Positions 1-8,691 of a stretch of 64,000 nt of DNA are shown here, piece after piece (the stretch's first letter is position 1; each line of letters starts with the position of its first letter). This DNA comes from Acetatifactor sp. (GTDB lineage: Bacteria > Bacillota > Clostridia > Lachnospirales > Lachnospiraceae). The notes under the pieces were generated by a model. The model was given only the letters and a program-made list of their open reading frames with translations, made no database searches and was not told the origin of the DNA. The stretch lies in assembly GCA_024695935.1 (NCBI GenBank), contig JAILHH010000022.1, forward strand, positions 1 through 64,000, in the 5' to 3' direction. A program made the position numbers and the translations under genes.

Positions 1-1
1 T

Positions 2-217
2 CCAAGCGGAAATATGGTAAAGTTATATGATCGTGAAAGATGTATTGTTGATCTGATAAAAAGAAAAGACAAAATAGAAAAGCAGCTTTTTCTTCAAGCG
101 CTGCATGTCTACTTTGAAGACAGCACTACCGATAAAACTGCTTTGATAAAATACGCTAAAATTTTTAACATCGAAGAAAAAACATTAGCGGTATATCCCG
201 CTAATGTCAGAGTGTAG
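2..217 (+). CDS. AbiEi-like antitoxin, C-terminal piece (partial)
   Basis: The frame is open from the window edge, so the 5' end lies outside. The visible 71 residues read like the C-terminal domain of AbiEi-type abortive-infection antitoxins: the stretch around VKLYDRERCIVDLI followed by a helical segment ending in KYAKIFNIEE is typical of that family. AbiEi proteins are transcriptional antitoxins that counter the AbiEii nucleotidyltransferase toxin. The last 11 residues (after EEK) do not look like the family ending. They are encoded by a perfect hairpin at 182-207 that abuts the IS end at 208, and the stop codon lies inside the IS terminal repeat. The natural C-terminus therefore seems to have been replaced. 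No AbiEii partner follows. The family call is from memory of its consensus; whether the protein still works is unknown. Confidence 0.6.
   Translation, partial: PSGNMVKLYDRERCIVDLIKRKDKIEKQLFLQALHVYFEDSTTDKTALIKYAKIFNIEEKTLAVYPANVRV
182..207. repeat. Perfect 10-bp-arm hairpin abutting the IS left end
   Basis: Arms ACATTAGCGG (182-191) and CCGCTAATGT (198-207) flank a 6-nt loop and stop exactly where the IS terminal repeat starts. On the minus strand the hairpin is followed by a T run (complement of 177-182), so it could act as an intrinsic terminator there. It could be part of the IS target or of the element itself. Confidence 0.7.
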
Positions 218-223
218 ACAAAG
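208..223. repeat. IS left terminal inverted repeat
   Basis: This 16-bp sequence is perfectly complementary to 1895-1910. It also supplies the stop codon of the truncated AbiEi-like frame. Confidence 0.9.
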
Positions 224-267
224 AGGATGCTGCAAACCGAGTTTTGCAGCATCCTTTCCTTTTTTCT
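224..267 (+). terminator. Inward-facing terminator at IS left end
   Basis: Arms of 13 bp (224-236 and 243-255, AGGATGCTGCAAA and complement) flank a 6-nt loop. A T-rich tract with six consecutive T follows on the plus strand. It would stop transcription entering the IS from the AbiEi side. Confidence 0.75.
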
Positions 268-306
268 AAGATAAAATTTTTGATTTTTGTATAAAAGAGC
301 CTTTCT

Positions 307-1725
307 TTAGGCCATTTTCAAATCCCATTCTTGCTGGATTTTTGCCAGCTTCTTTAAATTCATACACGCAAAGGTAAGCGCGACTTTCATTGTCATGCGC
401 GCCTTACCATACATCTGAGTATATCTAAAACCATGATTCTCTTTAGCTGTTCCAAAGATTCTTTCAATGGTTTCTTTTCTGTGAGAGTATAAATCTTTCA
501 TTCCTAAGGTATGTCTTATATCTTCACATGCTTCCATGTATTCTTCCCATACATGTCGTGTTACAACTTTTACATGAGTTTTACTTGCTGTGCACTGTCC
601 TAAGAACTCACATTTCTCGCATATGTGACCACAGCTTTTGTATTCCTTATAACCATCTCTGTTTGTAGTGCTGTATTTTAATATCTGGTCATTAGGGCAA
701 ATATAGCAGTCATTATATTCATCATAGACATACTCATACTTCTTGAAGAAGCCTTCTTTGGTCTGTGGTCTCTTGTATGGAAAAACAGGTTTTACTCCAT
801 CATCAAGCAATAACTTTGCAATAGCTGGTGTTTTATATCCTGCATCAACAACACATTTTTCCATTCCAATGTCCTGAAGCTTATCATACAGACCTTTGAA
901 AGTTCTGCTGTCATGTTCATTACCCGGATTGACATCAAATCCTAAAATCCATCCATTTTTATCACAGGCAGTTTCGATTCCGTAAGCAAAAACATGCTTG
1001 TGTTCGCCCTTCCTAAACCATCCGCTCTCAGGATCAGTAGTGCTACATTTGATTGTTTTACCATCTAAAGGAACATCATCAGTGTAGTCTTCAAACTTGC
1101 CATTCCCACCTGATGAACCAGATGATTGGTCATCATCGTCCTTATCTTTCAATGGCTTTTTACCATGAGCAGCTCTGTCTGATGTTATCTCTTTTCTTAA
1201 CATATCTTCATAAAACAAAGCTTCCTGATGAGCGATTCTTTTCTGCATCTTTTTATTATTGGCTCTTGCTTTTACATGAGTAGCATCAACAAAAACCTCT
1301 GTTGGGTCAACCAGTTTGAAGCGATAGCATTCCTCTAAGATGTGCTGAAAGATTTGTTCAAATAAATTCGTACCTTCAAATCTTCTTGAATAGTTCTTTC
1401 CAAAGGTCGAAAAATGCGGAATCTTATCATAAAGTTCAAGTCCAAGAAACCATCTAAAAGCAACATTCACCTCAATTTCTTTTATAGTCTGGCGCATGCT
1501 TTTTATTCCGTATAAATATTGAATCAATGGGATTTTGATGAGAGTGACAGGGTCAATACTTGGACGCCCCTGATCTGGAGAATATTTATCTCTGACTAAA
1601 TCATAAATAAAAGACCAATCAATAGCTTTATCTATAATTCTTAAAAGATGATCTTGAGGAACTAAATCATCAGTACATACAAATTCAATCTGCTTTCTAG
1701 CCTTCTCGTTTTGTTCTGTAATCAT
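307..1725 (-). CDS. IS1182-family-type DDE transposase
   Basis: This 472-residue protein catalyses cut-and-paste movement of the surrounding IS. The N-terminal 120 residues match the DUF772-type domain of this family (DQGRPSIDPVTLIKIPLIQY, then an FRWFLGLELYD stretch). The catalytic triad is visible as Asp in VFVDATHVKAR, Asp in CVVDAGYKTPA and Glu in ETIERIFGTAKENHG. A four-Cys cluster (C-x2-C-x5-C type, around KSCGHICEKCEF) between the second Asp and the Glu is usual in the family. A Gly/Ser/Asp-rich linker lies near residue 205. The start has a good ribosome site (AAGGGG, 8 nt upstream). The frame is full length with no disruption, so the element may still be active. No other copy is in the window. 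Confidence 0.92.
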   Translation of the reverse strand: MITEQNEKARKQIEFVCTDDLVPQDHLLRIIDKAIDWSFIYDLVRDKYSPDQGRPSIDPVTLIKIPLIQYLYGIKSMRQTIKEIEVNVAFRWFLGLELYDKIPHFSTFGKNYSRRFEGTNLFEQIFQHILEECYRFKLVDPTEVFVDATHVKARANNKKMQKRIAHQEALFYEDMLRKEITSDRAAHGKKPLKDKDDDDQSSGSSGGNGKFEDYTDDVPLDGKTIKCSTTDPESGWFRKGEHKHVFAYGIETACDKNGWILGFDVNPGNEHDSRTFKGLYDKLQDIGMEKCVVDAGYKTPAIAKLLLDDGVKPVFPYKRPQTKEGFFKKYEYVYDEYNDCYICPNDQILKYSTTNRDGYKEYKSCGHICEKCEFLGQCTASKTHVKVVTRHVWEEYMEACEDIRHTLGMKDLYSHRKETIERIFGTAKENHGFRYTQMYGKARMTMKVALTFACMNLKKLAKIQQEWDLKMA

Positions 1726-1753
1726 TATTCTAACCCCTTGTTTTGATAATTCT

Positions 1754-1762
1754 ATTATACCA
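1754..1762 (-). promoter_or_regulatory. Extended -10 promoter of the transposase
   Basis: The minus strand reads TGGTATAAT 28 bp before the transposase start, a perfect -10 with a TGn extension. No good -35 lies at 17 bp; a TTGCAA occurs too far upstream. Confidence 0.5.
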
Positions 1763-1815
1763 AAAAAGAGACTAAAAAGCTTGCAAAATCAAGGCTTTCC
1801 AAGGATTTAGATAGT

Positions 1816-1853
1816 CTAAAAATGAAAGAACTGGAGTCCACAGACTCCAGTTC
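1816..1853 (-). terminator. Second inward-facing terminator hairpin in the IS right end
   Basis: Perfect 11-bp arms GAACTGGAGTC (1828-1838) and its complement (1843-1853) enclose a 4-nt loop. On the minus strand a T-rich tract (TTTCATTTTT) follows. Confidence 0.55.
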
Positions 1854-1861
1854 CTCCTTAT

Positions 1862-1893
1862 AAAAAAGAAAAGGTCGCGGCAGTAGCCGCGAC
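1862..1893 (-). terminator. Inward-facing terminator at IS right end
   Basis: Perfect 8-bp GC-rich arms GTCGCGGC (1874-1881) and GCCGCGAC (1886-1893) are followed on the minus strand by CTTTTCTTTTTT. It would stop read-through from the mannanase gene into the transposase. Confidence 0.75.
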
Positions 1894-1894
1894 A

Positions 1895-1910
1895 CTTTGT
1901 CTACACTCTG
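1895..1910. repeat. IS right terminal inverted repeat
   Basis: This is the perfect reverse complement of 208-223. It lies one base from the hairpin that ends the large mannanase gene. Confidence 0.9.
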
Positions 1911-1911
1911 C

Positions 1912-1948
1912 GGAGGCCCTCCTTGGAATAATTCCAAGGAGGGCCTCC
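1912..1948 (-). terminator. Hairpin downstream of the giant mannanase gene
   Basis: Perfect 18-bp arms (1912-1929 and 1931-1948) surround a single central base. The hairpin lies 19 bp beyond the stop codon of the GH5 gene and ends the mannan operon. No T tract follows on the minus strand because the IS end begins one base later, so any original T run has been displaced or lost. Confidence 0.7.
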
Positions 1949-1967
1949 TTTGCATATGTAACAGATA

Positions 1968-4900
1968 TTATCTTGTGAATAAATGTCTGATGATTCCTAA
2001 AAGGTCAATTCCTTTTTTTACGGCAAACCACCAATATGCTGCAGATAAAACCGCTGCTGCCGCAGCTACCGAAGCCACAATGGGGATTGCTCTCTGTAAA
2101 GGACTCTTCTCATTTACGGAACCGGCAGCTGCACTGTCATCGATGGACTCCTCAGCAGTTTCCGAGATTCCTTCATCTGCTCCACTGCCTTCATTAAAGT
2201 CCTCATTTACTGTTGTTTCCTCTGACTGATCACTTACGATCTCTTCTGAGATCTCTGCCTCTTCATCCTCAGTAGGGATCTCTGCATCATTTTCATCATC
2301 AAATGTGATGCCGGGATTTCTGCCCTCGGAAACAGTCTTGTGCTTGTTTGAAGCTTCTTCTTTTGCCTTTGCTGCCGCTTCAGCCGCCTCATTTTTTACA
2401 GGTCTTACGTCGTTTGAAGCACTCTGATCATTCGAATTATTCGAGGTAGCGTTTCCTGTATTTGCATTCTGCGAAGTATTTCCTGTATTTGTGTTAACGG
2501 ATTCAGTGGGTCTTTGAAGCTTTGCTGTCACCGAGCCTGTTGAGATCAATATTCCGCAGTCGGCGCAATATACGTCTCCCGTATATCCTTCATTATCAAC
2601 TGTGGCAGCTACCGCATTTCTGACCTCAGTATTTGCATGTTCGCAGAAATCTCCGGTTCTGATGAGCTTCACATTTGTGAGATTGATTCCGGAGGTAGTG
2701 AAATCTCCCGCAAATCTTACAAGAGTCTCACCATCAGAGATCACAATCTCATCACTTGTTACTGCCACATAATTTTCAGCTGATGCATTTACAAGTTCCA
2801 GTACGTCGGTTTCCACATCCTCAAGGCTCATTGTTAACGCTGTACCCACATCCGCATTGCACAGCTTAATATCCGCTGAAAGTCTGTATTTGCCTGCAGG
2901 CAGGTTCGAAACAGTCTGTGAAAGTTCAAAGTTTGAAGGATTGGATGCCCAGTTCACAAAGCTGCTGTTCTCACATTTGATGCTGCTCCATCCGTCTCCT
3001 CCACTGCAGGTAGCGCTCCAGTCGTTGGAAAGATTCGGCCATTCCTCAGCTCTGTTTTCAAATACTCCGTCTGCTATAAAGTTCACATCGGCAGTTTTTT
3101 CCAGGACAACATTGTCCAGTTTTAAGCCCTTTCCTGTGAAATCACCGCTGATTTTTACAGTTGTGCTTTCGCCCTTTATCTCGATGTTTTCCAGAGAAAC
3201 TGTGGTAAATCCGGTGCTTGTAAGCAAATCTTTGATATCTGTATGCATATCACCCGCAACCAGCGCGCAGGAATTGCAGAAGCCATCATTCAAAAGCATT
3301 ATGTCCGCCGAGAGCTTGTAAACACCCGGATCAAGGGTTACGTCCTGTGTAAGTTCAAAGGTGTATGCATTGTCTGCGTATCCTACGAACACACCATTTT
3401 CTCCCTTTATGGGTGACCAGCCGTCACCGCCTTCTGAGGTGCATGTCCAGTCAGTGGGGAGATTTGGCCAATCCTCTGCAAGGCTTTCAAAATCACCGTT
3501 TTTAAGTATGGGCGCGGGCGTATTTTCTCCGCCTTCCCCGCCGGATACGGGATCTTCACCCCTTCTCTCAACCAGATACAGTTTGATATCACCAACCGCA
3601 AATGTGGCGCCGTTTGCATCTGTAGGTGCACTTACATAATAGAGAAGTGTGACCTGATTGTCTGTAACTTCGATCCTTTTACCCATGAATTTATCATCCA
3701 CAAGTGTATCCGCCGTATCGATAGCAGTGGATTTTTCCTCGATGTCTCCGTCCTTTAATGCAACCTGAACATTGTTCATATTGCTCTTTACTTTTATATC
3801 ATTTGAAAGTGTATAGATGCCGTTTGCAATACCTGTGATGTTGTAGCTGAATACCGCATCATACTCTGTCTGACTCCATGCCACCAGGTTTCCGTTTTCA
3901 ACCCAGGGTGTAAATCCTTCAAAGCTCCAGCCATCTGTACCGTCTGTTGCAAAATCCCAGTCCCAGATGATAGTGTCATAGTTTTCAACCACGGGAGCCT
4001 CATTTCCCTCTACGGCAATGGAAATAGTCTTTTCCTCAGTCTCTGCGATCACATCGCCGTTTGGATAATAAAATCCTGCCTTTACGGACAGATCGTCTCC
4101 GTTTTTGACCCCGTCATCAGCTGTCAGATCATAGCTCCAGGTGCCGTCTCCGTTTACAGGTATATTGATCATTTTGCTGCCCACAGACAAAGATACATAA
4201 TCAACATACTCTGCAGTACCGCTGAAGGTATAAGGGAAGCTTGTGACAGTTTCAGAGCCTGCATAATTTAATGTAACGGCTGTATCTGCCTCTAAATCGG
4301 TAACGAAATTGGCGCCCTTTATGTCATCCACATAGAAAGTTCCCGCGGACACGCTTCCTATCATATCCGAATAGATGGAAACAGATTTAAGGTTTGCAGT
4401 GGAGTCGATCACATGTCCTGAACCTGCCCAGGCTTCCTCACGGATAGCTGAGAAAGGCATATAGAACACTGTGGGGCCCTTACCTGTCATAAATCCTGTG
4501 TAGGAGAAGGTTGAAACGTCAGTCTCCACCTGAACCTTTATATCATTTCCGGATCCGTCGGATTCCATATACATCATGAATCCGTCATAGCCTGCAAGGT
4601 TTAACAGGTCCATGGTCTTTGTGGCGCCGGCATATCCCTTGCCACTGTAGTCATAATCGATCCTCATGCCGTAGGATCCTTCGGATTTATGTGTGGAATC
4701 CAGGGACATATTGAATGTTCCGCCGTTTGTATTTCTGTTATAAGAAGCATTCAGCTGATTTGATGAACCGCTGTAGCCCTCAAAATCATCCACCTTTGTG
4801 GAGGAAGACATGTAAATGCTGTCCACATAAACTGTGCTGTAAGTAAGTGTATCAAAGGCATAATCGATGGCTATACCGTAGTTTCCGGTATATGCATTTT

Positions 4901-7703
4901 CACCGTCAAGCCGTACTCTTCCGATGGCTGTTGTGGCAACATTTTCAGCGCTCTTTATCTTGAATTTGAGCTCAGTCACACTTGACAGATCCGGGTCGTT
5001 TGTGGTTTCCGCAGAGTCAAATGTTGTGAGCATCATCTTGTTCATGGCACCGGTTGAAGAAGATAAGGACAGATCCTCACTCTCAAAAAGAGCTCCAGTG
5101 GCATCCCTAAAGGATATGGAGAGGAGGTTAGCCGATCCGTCACCCTTTATGTATGCAAACATGCTGTCATAATTTTCAAAACTCTTTCCGGGAAGTGACT
5201 TGGTATATTCCACGAAATCTCCTGCCGCATCACCGTTTACAGTATATGTGGCCTGAAGATTTGAGTTCTGACCAAAATAGTATTCTCCGTCTTCTAATGT
5301 ATTGTCGGGAGCAGTGTCAGTAAGGGGTATTGACTTCTGACCGCTTGAAAGCTCCACGGAGTCCAAGGTAATATTTGCCGCATCCTCTGCAGGGACCGTC
5401 ACTCTGATCACTCTCACCATTCCGGTGATACCCAGATCTCCGTATACAACTCTTACAGACTCACCATCGTTTGTGGACTTAATAACGGGAGCATTATTAA
5501 AGTTAACTCCGTCAAAAGAGTATTCCACAACAGGAGCTGCTCCGGCTCTATTGTGGCTTATCACACGGTAAGCATTGATATCATCAAGGGTCTTGTAAAT
5601 AAGTGTTGTCGCATCCTTATAAACATAAAAAGGATCCGCGCCACCTTCACCAAAGGTATTATCCTGTATGATCACATTGCTTCCGGGTGCTGCCCCGCTT
5701 GTACTTTCAATGTAATCTGAACCGTTATTTTTATATGTGATGGCAATATCGTCCAGTTTGCAGGTGCTCTCTCCTGCCAGATAAACTCTTGTAAAATAAT
5801 AGTTTTCCGTATCTGACACGCCTGTCACACTGTAGATCTTGGTGCCATCCGTATGACTTACCGAAAGCTCGTCGTAAATGATACCATCCTTTGACACAAA
5901 TATCTTTGGAGCATTTTCTGCTTCCGTCTCTGACAGGGCAGTAACCTTTACTTCATCCACGGGAATAATGGACTTATATTCAATATATCCTGACTCAGTG
6001 GATTTATTTACGATTGAACTGCTGGAATATTCGATATTTGCTGAGTGGTCATAGCTGTAGGTTCTTCTGATCTCAGTGGGGTTATTGTCCGTTGATGATA
6101 CGGCAATAAGGTCCAATGGATCATCCACCACATGCTTTGTATTTTCTACCGTAACGATGTTTGACCAAAGTCCCACGCCGCTCTCGTTGCAGGCTCTGAG
6201 TCTATATGAATAAGTCTGTCCGTCAACAGCTGTCTCATCATGGAAACCTGCTATACAGTCATGGGCCTTATCCTCCCAGTTTCTGCCGGAATCGTATACA
6301 TAGTCACTCTCATCTGCCACAGTGGTCCAGGACGCACTGTCTGCATTTTCAGAAGTTACGATTCCGTCCGCTCTCTGGATCTCATACCAGGCGCCGCCTA
6401 CAACGCCACGCCACTTGATGTCCCCTACGCTTCCGCCTTCAAAGGAATCGGCATAAAGGAGGGGAGCCTCATCCGTCTCGGGTGCAGGGATCGCGATATT
6501 TTTGGCCTCATTGTAGTCAGCGGCATTGCCGTTTACGATCTGTGCATAGGCATAAATCGCGCGGAGGATCTCTGTCTCACCGTAATAATTTCCTGATTCA
6601 AAACCGGGCCAGTGATATGAAGCCCAGAATCCGTCCTCATCATGGAAATAATATCCAAACCCGTCCTTGTGGGCTCTGAGTGACCACATCATGATACCGT
6701 TTGTATCATTGTCAACTCCTGCCTGGAATACATCGATGCAGGGACCTGCCTTAACCTTTGCTCCGAATTCGCCCAGGATAAAGGGTTTTCCTGCAGCATG
6801 GGCAGCCACTGTATCATCCGCACATCTTGTGGCATAATTACCCTCATAATAGTGGGCTCCCAAGATATCAGCGGGATTTGCCGCACTTCTTGACTGCTCG
6901 GTCATGGACATACGGCCGTCCAAAACCAGATGGTTTGAATCTATTGATTTAATATAATTTGTAACCGCAATGGTCCATTCAGACAGTGCATCATCATAAG
7001 TCTGCTGATTGGTCTGATTTCCGCCTGCCTCGTTTGCAGTCTCCCAGCAAAGGATGGCGGGATCGTCCATGTATTTTACACCTGTCACGGTATTTACACG
7101 GTTTAACAGATGGTTTATCATCTGCTCAAAATAATCCAGACACTTTTCGCTTGAATAAAAATTCCATGCCCAGCTCTGGAAAGTTGAATTCGAAGGATTG
7201 CCGGTGCTCTCTCCGGCAAGCCATACATATCCGTCGATACCGCCTACCCAGTGCCAGTGATCTACCAAGGGGATCACTACTCTGACGCCGTATTCGTTAC
7301 ATTTTGCAAGTACGTCATCCAGCAAATTCAGCGCATCGTCATTAAATGTCAGATTTCCCTCTGCATCCACGCCTGTGACATATGCTCTTCCCGCATTTTG
7401 ACCGTTGTAAACAGGGATCGTGTAAGTTCTTGTCACGTTTCCGCCCATTGCTTTAATGGTCTTTATGGCATTTGCGTGTTCCCACTCATTGTCGCTGGTG
7501 GCCTGAGGGTAATTCAAAGAGATGAATTTCAGTTCTTCATCTCCCTCCATAAGCCTTGTCCCGTCCACCGTGACAAATTCGTTAAACACCGACCCATTAT
7601 AAGCCGCCTGAGCTTTCACGGCCGGCGCTGCCGCAGAAAACAAGGTCGTCATAAGCGCAGTGCTAAGTACGTAACCCATCAGTTTCAAAAATTTCCTTTT
7701 CAT
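1968..7703 (-). CDS. Giant modular cell-surface GH5 beta-mannanase
   Basis: This 1,911-residue secreted enzyme is predicted to cut beta-1,4-mannan at the cell surface. Residues 1-33 are a signal peptide (basic start, hydrophobic core, AQA end). A GH5-type catalytic domain spans about 38-390, with the acid/base Glu225 in CWETANE and the nucleophile Glu312 in ILGEFG. The sequence resembles the mannanase branch (GH5_7-like). A fibronectin-like stretch and several beta-rich modules follow, including a CBM11/CIA30-like region (VDDFEGYSG...) and three related C-terminal binding-type modules. The last two of these are clear duplicates, both with GGDGWS and LSADI motifs. An acidic, Thr/Asn-rich stalk then leads to a transmembrane helix and a basic tail at the C-terminus, which suggests membrane anchoring. 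The ribosome site AAGGAG sits just before ATG. It is the last gene of the operon, after manA. GH5 membership is strong; substrate follows from context. Confidence 0.85.
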   Translation of the reverse strand: MKRKFLKLMGYVLSTALMTTLFSAAAPAVKAQAAYNGSVFNEFVTVDGTRLMEGDEELKFISLNYPQATSDNEWEHANAIKTIKAMGGNVTRTYTIPVYNGQNAGRAYVTGVDAEGNLTFNDDALNLLDDVLAKCNEYGVRVVIPLVDHWHWVGGIDGYVWLAGESTGNPSNSTFQSWAWNFYSSEKCLDYFEQMINHLLNRVNTVTGVKYMDDPAILCWETANEAGGNQTNQQTYDDALSEWTIAVTNYIKSIDSNHLVLDGRMSMTEQSRSAANPADILGAHYYEGNYATRCADDTVAAHAAGKPFILGEFGAKVKAGPCIDVFQAGVDNDTNGIMMWSLRAHKDGFGYYFHDEDGFWASYHWPGFESGNYYGETEILRAIYAYAQIVNGNAADYNEAKNIAIPAPETDEAPLLYADSFEGGSVGDIKWRGVVGGAWYEIQRADGIVTSENADSASWTTVADESDYVYDSGRNWEDKAHDCIAGFHDETAVDGQTYSYRLRACNESGVGLWSNIVTVENTKHVVDDPLDLIAVSSTDNNPTEIRRTYSYDHSANIEYSSSSIVNKSTESGYIEYKSIIPVDEVKVTALSETEAENAPKIFVSKDGIIYDELSVSHTDGTKIYSVTGVSDTENYYFTRVYLAGESTCKLDDIAITYKNNGSDYIESTSGAAPGSNVIIQDNTFGEGGADPFYVYKDATTLIYKTLDDINAYRVISHNRAGAAPVVEYSFDGVNFNNAPVIKSTNDGESVRVVYGDLGITGMVRVIRVTVPAEDAANITLDSVELSSGQKSIPLTDTAPDNTLEDGEYYFGQNSNLQATYTVNGDAAGDFVEYTKSLPGKSFENYDSMFAYIKGDGSANLLSISFRDATGALFESEDLSLSSSTGAMNKMMLTTFDSAETTNDPDLSSVTELKFKIKSAENVATTAIGRVRLDGENAYTGNYGIAIDYAFDTLTYSTVYVDSIYMSSSTKVDDFEGYSGSSNQLNASYNRNTNGGTFNMSLDSTHKSEGSYGMRIDYDYSGKGYAGATKTMDLLNLAGYDGFMMYMESDGSGNDIKVQVETDVSTFSYTGFMTGKGPTVFYMPFSAIREEAWAGSGHVIDSTANLKSVSIYSDMIGSVSAGTFYVDDIKGANFVTDLEADTAVTLNYAGSETVTSFPYTFSGTAEYVDYVSLSVGSKMINIPVNGDGTWSYDLTADDGVKNGDDLSVKAGFYYPNGDVIAETEEKTISIAVEGNEAPVVENYDTIIWDWDFATDGTDGWSFEGFTPWVENGNLVAWSQTEYDAVFSYNITGIANGIYTLSNDIKVKSNMNNVQVALKDGDIEEKSTAIDTADTLVDDKFMGKRIEVTDNQVTLLYYVSAPTDANGATFAVGDIKLYLVERRGEDPVSGGEGGENTPAPILKNGDFESLAEDWPNLPTDWTCTSEGGDGWSPIKGENGVFVGYADNAYTFELTQDVTLDPGVYKLSADIMLLNDGFCNSCALVAGDMHTDIKDLLTSTGFTTVSLENIEIKGESTTVKISGDFTGKGLKLDNVVLEKTADVNFIADGVFENRAEEWPNLSNDWSATCSGGDGWSSIKCENSSFVNWASNPSNFELSQTVSNLPAGKYRLSADIKLCNADVGTALTMSLEDVETDVLELVNASAENYVAVTSDEIVISDGETLVRFAGDFTTSGINLTNVKLIRTGDFCEHANTEVRNAVAATVDNEGYTGDVYCADCGILISTGSVTAKLQRPTESVNTNTGNTSQNANTGNATSNNSNDQSASNDVRPVKNEAAEAAAKAKEEASNKHKTVSEGRNPGITFDDENDAEIPTEDEEAEISEEIVSDQSEETTVNEDFNEGSGADEGISETAEESIDDSAAAGSVNEKSPLQRAIPIVASVAAAAAVLSAAYWWFAVKKGIDLLGIIRHLFTR

Positions 7704-7730
7704 TTTTCTCCTTCCCCGCAGTTTTTGCTG

Positions 7731-8672
7731 CTATACTCTTGTCATTAATCCTTCAAGCATTCCTTCTATTTCGTAGTCGCCGCTTCCTGCCGAAATAAAA
7801 ATGCTGTCACCTTTTTTGAACCTGAGACTCTTTCCCGCCTGACTTATGCTGCCTTCCCCATCCAGGACCAAAATACTCACAAAGGATTCTTTTCCCGCAT
7901 ATCCCTTAATGCTCTTTGTAAATTTCCCGTCCAGATATATCTTGTCAACGGTAAAATATTCGCATTCCGCAATATGAGGTTCAAAGGAATATGTATTTTC
8001 CATCTTCCTCTTGTCGGTGACTTCCAATGCTTTGTCTATATGAAGTTCTCTCTCGTTTCCGTCCTTATCCTTTCTGCCGTAGTCGTATACCCTGTAAGTG
8101 ACATTGGAATTCTGCTGGATCTCAGCCACCAGAATACCTGCGCCTATGGCATGGATGGTTCCGGATTTGATAAAGAAAACATCACCTTTTTTGACCCTAA
8201 CCTTGTTAAGTACTTCAGGCAGGGTATTCTCTCTGATCCTCTTTTTGAACTCTTCATCGTCCACCTGACGGTTAAAACCGTAATACAAAAATGCGCCTTC
8301 ATCGCACTCGCAGATGTACCACATTTCCGTCTTGCCGTTCTGTCCTTCGTTTTTGCGGGCATATTCATCCCCGGGATGAACCTGGATCGAGAGGTTGTCT
8401 TTTGCATCTATCAGCTTTACCAAAATAGGAAAATCAGTGAACTTCTCACAGTCGCTTCCCAAAACGCTGATGCCTTCTTCATGTATATAATCTTTCAGGC
8501 TTTCCCCTGCATGATCCCCTTCGGCTATGATGCTTAACCCATCGTCGTGACAGGACACCTCCCAGGTCTCCGCAAGTCGATTTCCCGAATATTTTTTATT
8601 GTAAAAATTGATAAGCTTATTTCCGCCCCAGATATAATCCTTACATGCCGGGGCCAGTTTCATAACTGCCAT
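7731..8672 (-). CDS. manA: Mannose-6-phosphate isomerase, class I
   Basis: This cytoplasmic zinc enzyme interconverts mannose-6-phosphate and fructose-6-phosphate, feeding mannan-derived mannose into glycolysis. The N-terminus KLAPACKDYIWGGNKL and the metal-site segment LSIQVHPGDEYAR, followed by KTEMWYI, are typical of the family. At 314 residues it matches the short Firmicute type. The start was moved inward from 8753: the ATG at 8672 has AAAGGA five bases upstream and clears the chemoreceptor stop by 19 bp. The longer frame would overlap that gene. It lies between the chemoreceptor and the giant mannanase in one co-directional run, which supports a role in mannan catabolism. Confidence 0.93.
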   Translation of the reverse strand: MAVMKLAPACKDYIWGGNKLINFYNKKYSGNRLAETWEVSCHDDGLSIIAEGDHAGESLKDYIHEEGISVLGSDCEKFTDFPILVKLIDAKDNLSIQVHPGDEYARKNEGQNGKTEMWYICECDEGAFLYYGFNRQVDDEEFKKRIRENTLPEVLNKVRVKKGDVFFIKSGTIHAIGAGILVAEIQQNSNVTYRVYDYGRKDKDGNERELHIDKALEVTDKRKMENTYSFEPHIAECEYFTVDKIYLDGKFTKSIKGYAGKESFVSILVLDGEGSISQAGKSLRFKKGDSIFISAGSGDYEIEGMLEGLMTRV

Positions 8673-8691
8673 GTCATTCCTTTCTGCCATA

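Larger units (their letters stand above)
208..1910 (-). mobile_element. IS1182-family-type insertion sequence
   Basis: The element is 1,703 bp and bounded by perfect 16-bp inverted repeats, CAGAGTGTAGACAAAG at 208-223 and its reverse complement at 1895-1910. It carries one intact DDE transposase gene on the minus strand. Hairpins followed by T runs sit just inside both ends and point so as to stop transcription entering the IS. Both outer flanks are also perfect inverted repeats (182-207 and 1912-1948). This fits the tendency of this type of IS to insert beside hairpin terminators. No matching direct repeat is visible in the flanks, so the insertion may have been followed by a rearrangement. 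Family assignment rests on the transposase. Confidence 0.88.

Noticed and set aside
1053-1283. Plus-strand open frame inside the transposase gene
   Set aside because: It lies opposite an intact DDE transposase and shows no domain or ribosome site.
2857-3639. Plus-strand open frames opposite the giant mannanase gene
   Set aside because: They mirror the duplicated modules on the other strand and have low-complexity, non-protein-like composition.
6206-7748. Several overlapping plus-strand open frames opposite the GH5 catalytic domain
   Set aside because: The minus strand carries clear catalytic motifs across the same region, so these are antisense shadows.
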